Source of the DNA: Tulasnella sp. 424
Taxonomy: Eukaryota; Basidiomycota; Agaricomycetes; Cantharellales; Tulasnellaceae
NCBI GenBank assembly: GCA_019633425.1
Contig: WSUB01000005.1
Location: 124,001-188,000 of the forward strand
Length of the DNA stretch: 64,000 bases
Direction: 5' to 3'
The position numbers and the translations under genes are program-made. How positions within the stretch are numbered: the stretch's first letter is position 1; every line of letters starts with the position of its first letter. This document shows positions 56,072-64,000 of this stretch, piece after piece. The notes under the pieces were generated by a model. It was not told the DNA's origin and searched no databases. It worked only from the letters and a program-made list of their open reading frames with translations.

Positions 56072-58471
56072 ATGCTGAGGACCAAGAGCCTGCGTATCAC
56101 GGCCGGTCTTGAAGAAAGGAAGGATGACGTTCCACCACTACCGACTTGGGAGCCGCCACGGACGGCGCCACCGAGGACTAGTTTGGCCCTGGGAGCAAAC
56201 GGTCCTCCTAGCTCGACTGCAAGCGAGTTCGGGTTTGCACAGCAGGCGTACCTCTCAGCCCCCATAACACCATCACCACGATCAACCTCACCAGGGCGAG
56301 GACGGAGCTGGACAAAGACACTCAACTTCTTCAAATCAGCTCGTCGGAAGCAGAATCCCACTTCGACGCCGAATACCGACGACATCCCGTTTGAGGGGAT
56401 ATCAGGTTCCGGTCCCGGTTTGGTGAGGTGGTCAATCGAAGAGAAGGTTGGGCATGGTTATCCATTGGGACATTCAGCTGTGAGACTATTTACTATTTAT
56501 CGGGTAGAGTACAGTAGGAGTTCTAATGAAGATGGTTTCGTAGGGTTCCACGTTGAGTCTCCCTGCTACAGCGGTCCCAAACGTCGAATCTGCGGCGCGG
56601 TCGAGGAAAACGTCCATGCCTCAATTGACCTCTCCGCATCCGCCGCCTCAGAGACAGCAAATAAGCTCCCCTGCCAGGGGACGAGCGTCAACAGTGGCCC
56701 GTGAAACTGAGGCTCAGACACGTGGGCCGGCCCTCACGACTCCGACCGAAATCAGGCGAAAGCGATCGACCACGGACATTCGCGACGCCGGTCTTCCCAG
56801 CAAACACGTACGCATTGTCAAGCCCGATTCGGCATGGCGACGAGATGTCCCGCATCGGGGAATGGAGGGGGAAACCTTCCGCCCTCGCCAACACCAACGA
56901 ACTCCATCGACCAGTTCCAACATCACATCCTACGAAATCGTTCCTCCGAAAGCCCCGCCCGTTCCCGCCAGATCGGAGCGTCGTAAACGCAGTAGTATCA
57001 TGAACTCTTTCTCATCCTCCAAGTCCCTCACCCCGCTGCAACTCCTCCGTTCAACGGGCTTTCTCTCGGCAGGAATGATTCGTGATGAGGCGCCACCCAT
57101 GGAAATCCTCCTTTCTTCTTCGTCGTCCGCGTCTGATCCTTCCGGTGGGCAGACGGAGTATTCTGAGGGGAGTCCAACAACCAGCAGCCCCGATCCAGGC
57201 GGCAGCGAGGAGTCCGGAGGGATCACTGCGGCGGTGAGAGACTCGCTTCTGAACCAAGAGGCTGCACCGTTCGACATGGCGACGACCGATTCGATATGGT
57301 TCGAGCCACCAGAAAAGAAACCGGCGAACAATGACGGGCCACCCCGCACCCGCCAGGCGCCAAGGCGTAAACCTCCTCCTTTGCCGATTCTGAAGGACAT
57401 CGCCTTCCTAGAATCGAGGCCGGTGTTATGCCTCCCTGGTACTCCAGACGGGAACCCGAGATCGTGTCTAACCGACATGGAATTAGAAGATGACGTTGAG
57501 ATGGAAAGCATAGGTTCCGTTTTGGAGGAGCTGTCGGGGCTGTGGCCCTTACCCCCAAGAAGGTCGCTGATCATTGTCGGACACCGAGGCGAGCTATGGA
57601 CTTCCCCAAATTCCGAGGTATACTCCATCCTATTCTAATTCATCCAACAATGAATGCTGACACCGTCGTTTTGCAGGCCTGGACGTCGGTCGAGCCTTCC
57701 TTCCCCCCACGAGATTCGATTTGTTTCTCATCCAAGGGATTCAGCTCGAGCTCGGTGAAAGCTCGAATCCGAAATCTGAGCTTTTCGGATGAACAGTTGA
57801 CGGCCATCAGAGCGCATCTTCGAAGCGCACCGCCAGTTTCCACCCGAACGTCCCGAACGCCTGTATTGGTCCGCGGTCGTGCTGATAGCTCAGTCCCATC
57901 TTCTCCGACTGACAGCGTCGCCTACGGCACCCCCAGCTCCGAAGCGACAGTGAAAATGACCGAAACGCGGATCGATGTTGATGATGAACAGGATGGCGGT
58001 GTTGAGGGGACAATGCACGCCGTCTTACACCTCTCCTCGACGTACTCTCCAGGCCAAATGAACCGCATCACGATCATTTCGTCCTCCTGGAAGAAATTCA
58101 CGTCTTTTTGCCAAAACAACGGTCGTACGATCATATCCGCGGTGATGGGCGACGCGTCGAGGAGTTTGAGCGTCACGGTTCAGGATGACGATGGTTCGGG
58201 TAAAGTGTATTGCACGATGATGTTGAAAGGAGCCCAGTTTCCTGTACCGTCGTCGCCGAACGGTCTGACGAGGGTAGTGACCAAGTTCAATGTCCACTTG
58301 CCGGTCAGCTTGGCTGAAATTGGGAGAAGGTGTATGGAGAGCTCCGTTGGTGAAGGTGTCATGGAGGTTCAGGAAGAGAGAAGTGTTGCCCGTTCTTCCG
58401 TCGGGACGATGACGAGATCAAGAAGTCGGAGGAATGCTTTGGTCCTGACTGGGTTTCCGAGGAGTCGATGA
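56072..58471 (+). CDS. hypothetical Ser/Pro-rich protein, 758 residues
   Basis: Three exons (56072-56479, 56544-57617, 57677-58471) join in phase 0 to 758 residues. The first two thirds are Ser/Pro/Arg-rich and probably disordered, with many basic-Ser sites (RRKRSSIMNS, RRKRSTTD) and a WTKTLNFFKSARRKQ patch that could be an amphipathic membrane-binding helix. The last third looks folded: LSFSDEQLTAIRAHLRSAPP, HAVLHLSSTYSPGQMNRITI, SWKKFTSFCQNNGR and VVTKFNVHLPVSLAEIGRRC. No domain is recognised. The start (MLRTKSLRIT) follows a short pyrimidine-rich leader. It could be a signalling or cell-periphery protein, but that is a guess from composition. Confidence 0.72.
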
Positions 58472-58602
58472 ATTAAGGTCCGGAAGGGCCGAAGGGAAAT
58501 AAAAAATCTGGACATGCCGCCGACTTTTTTTTAGTTAGATGGTGTACCATAACTTATGGAACGGCTTCAGAGCTCACACACGGAGATATGGGATATATGC
58601 CC

Positions 58603-59302
58603 TTATGCTTTTTGCTGCTGCTGCTGTTGTTGTTGTTTCTTCTTCAACTCTCGTTCCATTTGCATGAAGGCCTTGGTCGCTGGATCCAAGTCCTCATCGT
58701 CAAAGTCCTCTTGTTGCGCCTGGCCACTAGGATGAAGTTCGATGATCTCCTTAGGCCATAGCGACTGATGCACGGCTTCGTGTTCCAGCTTGTCCCGTAT
58801 GGACCGAAGCGAGGCTTTGTAATCCCTCAAAGCCTCAACGTAAAGGTCGTTGACGCAGACGGCGCATCCAGACATGCAGCAGTCTATTTCCGTGTCTTTC
58901 CTCAGTCTAATGTGCTTGGTAAAACATGCAAGACCACGCACCCTCTGGCCCCGGAGGACTTGGTTTCTCTGGCATGACAACTTTCACCCCACCGATGATA
59001 TTCGAATCTTGCCTGTGGCCCCTTGTTTTGGAATTAGATAATTTCGCCGCGGCTTCTACTGTTTTTGGATTCGACATTCCCTCGGGAGAGAGACCGGTGC
59101 TTTGAGCTTTGATGGTATCTTCTTGCAAGTCTGACTTGTCTGAGTTGAGGATAGCGGCTTGGGGTGCGAAGCGAGCAGAGAGGTTCTGACCACGCCGCCT
59201 GACCAGCAGTGAGGTGCCAGTCGATTGATGACAAACGAAGAGCCTTGATGAGACGTTAGGGAGCTTGGTTGTGCATTGTGATAGTAGCAGTCGTGCTTGC
59301 AT
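58603..59302 (-). CDS. mitochondrial oxidoreductase-like domain protein (OXLD1-like)
   Basis: Two exons (58942-59302, 58603-58895) give 217 residues. The N-terminus (MQARLLLSQCTTKLPNVSSR) is basic and hydroxylated without acids, a likely mitochondrial presequence. The conserved core is formed by the splice: KPSPPGPEDTEIDCCMSGC followed by AVCVNDLYVEALRDYKASL, the Cys-rich motif of the oxidoreductase-like N-terminal domain (PF09791) with its CC-x3-C-x2-C pattern. The C-terminus ends in a Lys/Gln-rich helix with a run of eight Gln from a CTG/TTG repeat that may vary in length between strains. The molecular role of this domain family is not established. The gene diverges from the first eIF3g copy with 239 bp between starts. 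Confidence 0.85.
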
Positions 59303-59541
59303 GTAAAGGCTTAAAGGATGAGAAGAGCCGCGAACGACGTCGAAGGAATTTGAGAATGGGGAAGGAAGGGTGGTTGTATTTGTCAGTTCAAGGTGCGGCG
59401 TCATCGCCCAATGAGAAAACGGGATTAGCTTTTCAAGTCACAAGGCGACCAATTTAACTCTCGACCAAACCTCTAATCACCACTTTCACCTCCACTCCTC
59501 ACTTATACCTCTCTCCCCGACGTACTTTTGGTTTTTATAGG

Positions 59542-60952
59542 ATGGTTGTTACGAACGGAAGGTACGCGTCTGGATCTCGAGGCGCATGGACTCGGTTGGA
59601 TCTCATCTCGAATTGCCATTCCTTAGCACCGTGAAGACATCTTGGGCGGACGACGTTGAGGACTTTGGTCAGTATCTAGCAGGTTCTTGTTAAACGAGAG
59701 GGAAACTCCTTACTCACCGTCGTTTTGGATTTCCATTAGACACACCAAGAATCGAAGAGACCGTTGGTCCCGACGGCGTGCGGACAGTGATCGAATACAC
59801 CACCAACGAGGAGGGCAAAAAGGTCAAGGCGAGTCTCCACCCAACCTCCGTACGCTTAGTGAAACCAGACCTTACTCATTTGCCTCGACTCTTTGTGGAT
59901 AGATCACCCGAAAGATCAAACGAACTCTTACTAAAAGCACAGTCGACCCCGTCGTCGCAGCTCGCAAGAGCTGGGCTAAATTTGGCGCTGACAGAGGCAA
60001 ACCGGTGGGACCTGATCGTGCCACCACCACCGTAGGAGAGAATGTTGGGCTCAAGCTCATTGCTGGTGGGCAAAAGGTACGCGTTATTGAAGTCTCTAAA
60101 GGATTTCATCCGCCACTTTCCTTAGTCAGAGTGGTTTCTGACCGAGTCCTCGTCGTTCCTCCCCTTGCCGTTGTTGGCCTCATAGACCGAACCAGAAGCA
60201 GAGCAAGAGAGCGACCTAAAGAAACAGTTGGAGAACAAGAAGATCATGTGTCGGCTTTGCAAAGGAGCTCATTTCACGTCCAAGTGCCCTTATAGGGATA
60301 CGCTGGGCGCACTGGGTATGGACGGAGCAGGTAAATACCAAAACCCGAAAATTCTTGAAGTCGAAAAATTTTGATCTCTCTGACCACGTCTTCATGGATA
60401 TCTCGCTTTCCAGACACACCTTTAGACGACGGAACCGCAACACCCAAGAATGAACCCGCCATCTCCGCACCCGCCGCCGTAGGAGGCAAGTACGTCCCGC
60501 CATCGATGCGTGCTGGAGCAGCAGGACGCGGTGCAGGGGAAAGCATGGGCCGTCCAGCGAACCGAGACGACATGCCCACTTTACGAGTCACCAACGTCTC
60601 GATGGAAACCGAGGAGAACGACTTGAGAGACTTGTTCAGCCGGTTTGGACGGGTTCATCGAGTGTATATTGGAAGGGATCGGGATACGGGTGTCGCGAAA
60701 GGGTATGCGTTCGTTAGCTTTGAGAATAAGGCTGATGCGGAGAGGGCGATGCAAAAGACGAATGGGATGGGTAGGTTCCGATGTAGAATCGAAGCAGAAA
60801 TAGTGCTGACGAACTGTTCTGCCGGGACGTAGGTTATGATAACCTTATTCTCAGCGTATCTTGGTCTCGTACGTCTCTCGCTTGGTCTGTCATTGGAAGC
60901 TGGATTGCTGACTTGCTCTCACCCTCCGTTAGAACCGAGGGAGCAGCGTTGA
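59542..60952 (+). CDS. TIF35: translation initiation factor eIF3 subunit g, copy 1
   Basis: Eight exons (59542-59561, 59627-59667, 59740-59828, 59903-60076, 60186-60330, 60414-60770, 60833-60868, 60933-60952) give 293 residues. In order: KTSWADDVEDFDTP, EYTTNEEGKKVKITRKIKRT, KSWAKFGADRGKPVGPD, a zinc knuckle (CRLCKGAHFTSKC; C130, C133, H137, C142), a Gly/Pro/Ala linker, and an RRM with RNP2 (LRVTNV) and RNP1 (KGYAFVSF). eIF3g is a core eIF3 subunit that binds RNA and helps scanning and re-initiation. The third intron has a GC donor (AAG|GCGAGT), required to join KVK to ITRK. This copy keeps all key residues and is the best candidate for the ancestral or housekeeping gene. Terminal exons are only 20 nt each. 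Confidence 0.95.
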
Positions 60953-61434
60953 TCTTGACTATCATATATCCCGACCTGCCGTTTCCCCTTCATGCTCGTC
61001 TTTCAGTCGCTTAATAATTGGTACCTGCAATAATTGGTACCTGCAATAATTGGAATTGTGTGTACTTGAAAAATAGTGTTCTGTGCGAGCTGATGTATTT
61101 CTTTCGCCTCGCCGCTGCCGGGGTAAGGTCCGGAATCCGAACACGCGGCGGATGGAAGTGACCGCCCGTGTCCAGGATATGTTTGAATTTGGTAAAATGC
61201 GCTCTCAGCGGAAATCAAGTCCATTAGGACATTTTAGCAGGGAGTGATCGCATCGTACTTCGGCTTTGGAGCATGGTCTACGGTTTCTCACACATCGCCG
61301 CCGTGTTCCGGACGGAACATGACCCTCCTCTGGTGTTTAAAACGGGGATTAGCTCTTCAAGTCACAAAGAAACCAATTTAACTCTCGACAGACCTCCTCA
61401 ATTACCTCTCTCTCCCGAACGTACTTTTCATAGG
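60953..61434. other. spacer between eIF3g copies 1 and 2
   Basis: Contains the copy 1 3' flank, with a short local repeat (AATAATTGGTACCTGC, two copies plus a partial third near 61012-61050), then about 250 bp without counterpart in the next spacer, and from about 61300 the duplicated promoter of copy 2. Confidence 0.6.
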
Positions 61435-62835
61435 ATGGTTGCTACGAACGGAAGGTACGGAGGTGGATCTCGAGGCGCATGGACCCGGCTGAATCTCATC
61501 TCGAATTGCCATGCCTTAGCACCGTGAAGACATCTTGGGCGGACGATGTCGAGGACTTTGGTCAGAATTTAGCTGGTTCTCGCTGAACGAGAGGGAAACT
61601 CCTTACTCACCATCGCTCTGGCTCTCGCTTAGACACACCAAGGGTCGAGGACTCCACCGGTCCCGACGGCATTCGGACGGTGATCGAATACACCACCAAC
61701 GAGGAGGGCAAAAAAGTTAAGGCGAGTCTCCACCCAACCTCGATACTCTTAGTGAAACCAGACCTTGCTCACTTTGTTCGGCCCGTTGCGATAGATCACT
61801 CGAAAGATCAAACGAACTCTCACCAAAAGCACGGTCGACCCCGTCGTCGCAGCTCGTAAGAGCTGGGCTAAATTCGGCGCCGACAGAGGCAAACCGGTGG
61901 GACCTGATCGTGCCACCACCACCTTAGGAGAGAACGTTGGGCTGAAGCTCATTGCTGGTGGGCAAAAGGCGCGTTTCCTGGAATCCCCAAAGGATTCCAT
62001 CGACCACCTTCCTTAGTCAGTGATTTCTGATCAGGTCCTTACCTTCTCCCGTTGCCGTTCCTGGCCTCGTAGACCGAACCCGCAGCGGAGGCAGAGAGCG
62101 ACCTGAAGAAACAGTTGGAGAACAAGAAGATCATGTGTCGGCTTTGCAAAGGAGCTCATTTCACGTCTAAGTGCCCATACAGGGATACGCTGGGCGCACT
62201 GGGCATGGACGGAGCAGGTAAATCCCAACGCCAAATCCGAAATTCTAGAATCTTGGCTTCTCTGGCCACGTCTTTATGGGATATATCTCTCTAGACACGC
62301 CTTTAGACGACGGAGCCGCAACACCCAAGAACGAACCCGTCATCTCCGCACCCGCACCCACAGGAGGCAAGTACGTCCCGCCGTGGCAGCGTCCTGGAGC
62401 ACCAGGGCGTGGTGCGGGTGAAAGCATGAACCGTCCAGCGAACCGCGACGACATGCCCACTTTGCGCGTCACCAACGTCTCGCTGGAAACTGAGGAGAAC
62501 GACTTGAGAGACTTGTTCAGCCGGTTTGGACGCGTCCAGCGCGCGTATATTGGGAGGGACCGGGATACGGGTATCCCGAAAGGGTATGCGTTTGTTAGCT
62601 TTGAGAATAAGGCTGATGCGGAGAGGGCGATGCAAAAGACGAATGGGATGGGTACGTTCGTGTCTAGAACCCAGAGCAGAAATGTTGCTGACGAACTGTC
62701 TTTGCCTGGACGTAGGTTATGATAACCTTATTCTCAGCGTATCTTGGTCTCGTGCGTCTCTCGTCTGTTCTGTCGTTGGAAGCTGGATCGCTAACTTGCC
62801 TCCACCCTCTGCTAGAACCGAGGGAGCAGCGTTAA
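61435..62835 (+). CDS. translation initiation factor eIF3 subunit g, copy 2
   Basis: Same eight-exon plan (61435-61454, 61520-61560, 61633-61721, 61795-61968, 62073-62217, 62295-62651, 62716-62751, 62816-62835), again 293 residues with no frameshift or stop. The zinc knuckle and RRM (LRVTNVSLETEENDLRDLF, KGYAFVSF) are intact; differences from copy 1 are conservative or in the linker (RVEDSTGPDGI, TEPAAEAESD, PPWQRPGAPGRG). Two of its introns need GC donors: the third (AAG|GCGAGT, as in all copies) and the fourth (AAG|GCGCGT at 61969). Copies 1 and 3 have GT there; a 2-bp loss changed it. If the fourth intron were retained, translation would stop soon after. So the protein is probably functional, but splicing efficiency may be reduced. 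Confidence 0.88.
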
Positions 62836-63213
62836 TCCTGACTATCATATCTCCCGAACTACCAGTTCATTTTTCCCCCATTCATGCTCGTCTTTCAGTC
62901 GCGTGATAACTGGTACCTGCAATAATTGGAATTGTGTGTACCTGAAAAGGCGGTGTCTCTCAGTGAGCTGAGGTATTTCTTTCGCCTGTGTTCCGGCTTT
63001 GAGAAGCGTCCCGAGCGTGGTCTGCGGTTTCTCACACATCGCCGCCGTATTCCGGACGGAACATGACCGCCCTCCCCTTGTGTTTAAAACGGGATTAGCT
63101 CTTCAAGTCACAAAGCAACCAATTTACACCCTCGACTAAACCTCCAATCACCACTTTCACTTTCACTCCTCACTTATCTCTTTCTCTCCCGGAGGTACTT
63201 TTGGTTGTATACG
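62836..63213. other. spacer between eIF3g copies 2 and 3
   Basis: Copy 2 3' flank (one GGTACCTGCAATAATTGG unit only) followed by the duplicated leader of copy 3, with GTGTTTAAAACGGGATTAGC near 63080. No other feature. Confidence 0.6.
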
Positions 63214-64000
63214 ATGGATGTTACGAATGGAAGGTAGGCGTTTGGATTTCGAGGCGCATGGACCCGGCTGGATCTCATCTCGATTTGCCAATATTTAGCA
63301 CCGTGAAGACGTCTTGGGCGGACGACGTTGAGGACTTTGGTCAGAATCTAGCCGGTTCTTGCTGAACGAGGCGGAAACTCCTTCCTCACCGTCGTTCTGG
63401 CTTTCCAATAGACACACCAAGAATCGAAGAGACCATTGGTCCCGACGGCGTGCGGACAGTGATCGAATACACCACCAACGAGGAGGGCAGAAAAGTCAAG
63501 GCAAGTCTCCACCCAACCTCTGTACGCTTGGTGAAGCCAGACCTTACTCACTCTCTGAGGATAGATCACCCGAAAGATCAAACCAAGTCTCACCGAAAGC
63601 ACAGTCGACCCCGTCGTCGCAGCTCGCAAGAGCTGGGCTAAATTCGGCGCTGAAAGAGGCAAACCGGTGGGACTCGATCGTGCCACCACCACCCTAGGAG
63701 AGAACGTTGGGCTCGAGCTCGTTGCCAGTGGGCAAAAGGTGCGCGTTTCTGGAATCCCTAAATGATTTCATCCACCACTTTCCTTAGTCAGAGTGGCTTC
63801 TGACCGAGTCCTTGTCGTTCCTACACTTGCCGTTGTTGGTCTCGCAGACCGAACCCGAAGTAGAGGCAGAGAGCGACCTAAATAAACGGTTGGAGAACAA
63901 GAAGATCGCGTGTCGGCTTTGCAAAGGGGCCCATTTCACGGCCAAATGCCCTTACAGGTATACGGTGACAATGGACACGGACGAAGAAGGTAAATTCCAA
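63214..64000 (+). CDS. eIF3 subunit g, copy 3, diverging, partial at window end
   Basis: The first five exons are present (63214-63233, 63299-63339, 63412-63500, 63565-63738, 63848-63989); the linker and RRM lie beyond the window. The frame is open and splice sites hold, with a GC donor at the third intron (AAG|GCAAGT). Compared with the other copies, amino acids change at sites they share: ITRKIKPSLTEST replaces ITRKIKRTLTKST, KPVGLD replaces KPVGPD, LELVASG replaces LKLIAGG, and the segment after the zinc knuckle reads YRYTVTMDTDEEG instead of YRDTLGALGMDGA. The knuckle ligands (CRLC...H...C) are retained. It is either a gene under relaxed constraint or one acquiring a new role. Whether the rest is intact cannot be seen. 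Confidence 0.8.

Larger units (their letters stand above)
59413..63999 (+). repeat. direct tandem triplication of an eIF3g gene unit
   Basis: Three units of about 1.8-1.9 kb begin near 59413, 61340 and 63088 with the shared string ATTAGCT-TTCAAGTCACAA and each contain a whole eIF3g gene (start codons 59542, 61435, 63214, i.e. spacing 1893 and 1779 bp). Similarity includes the upstream C/T-rich leader, all introns and the 3' flank (CTGCAATAATTGGAATTGTG in units 1 and 2). The left end of the unit falls inside the region shared with the divergent oxidoreductase-like gene, so units 2 and 3 carry only part of that promoter. Unit 3 runs off the window. Confidence 0.9.

Overview
The window is nuclear DNA from a filamentous fungus, most likely a basidiomycete (Agaricomycotina). 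Nearly every gene is cut by many introns of about 45-110 bp with GT-AG or GC-AG ends. The gene set is typical of the group: a fungal APH-type kinase, an F-box/LRR protein, an expanded BCS1-like ATPase, UDP-glycosyltransferase pairs and HPDK-tailed proteins. I see no operon, no CRISPR array, no intact transposon and no convincing functional tRNA or rRNA gene. Gene models were spliced by hand; unless stated otherwise the exon phases close without frameshift.

Layout. 0.4-4.8 kb (minus): a PFF1-type vacuolar membrane M28 protease and a NIP30/PSME3IP1-family nuclear protein. 4.8-8.4 kb: gene-poor, with poly-C tracts and a degenerate tRNA-like sequence. 8.4-10 kb: an orphan small ORF and a DUF3602/Par32-like protein with six GRGGxGN repeats. 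10.5-13.5 kb: TTC1 and Rab geranylgeranyltransferase beta (BET2), head to head with 48 bp between start codons. 16-18 kb: an Mep/Amt ammonium transporter whose cytosolic tail carries one copy of the same GRGGAGN motif. 18.7-21 kb: a BCS1-like AAA ATPase. 22.6-24 kb: a very short Zn2Cys6 protein and a 0.4 kb tandem duplication. 27-38.4 kb: three dispersed paralogues sharing a C-terminal IPWP/FLLSP domain, two of which end in an HPDK J-like motif. 38.9-43.4 kb: two tandem UDP-glycosyltransferases. 44.6-49.3 kb: an APH-type kinase facing an F-box/LRR protein. 50.6-59.3 kb: phosphoserine aminotransferase, an unknown Ser/Pro-rich protein, a kelch protein, a second unknown protein and a mitochondrial oxidoreductase-like protein. 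59.5-64 kb: eIF3g (TIF35) in three direct tandem copies, the third cut by the window edge.

The main leads are: (1) a Par32-like gene about 6 kb from an ammonium transporter that itself ends in the Par32-type repeat, when yeast Par32/Amu1 is a known inhibitor of Mep transporters; (2) the local family of IPWP/FLLSP/HPDK proteins, one of which has lost the HPDK; (3) the eIF3g triplication with a diverging third copy; and (4) an unusual number of GC-AG introns, whose donor differs between paralogues.
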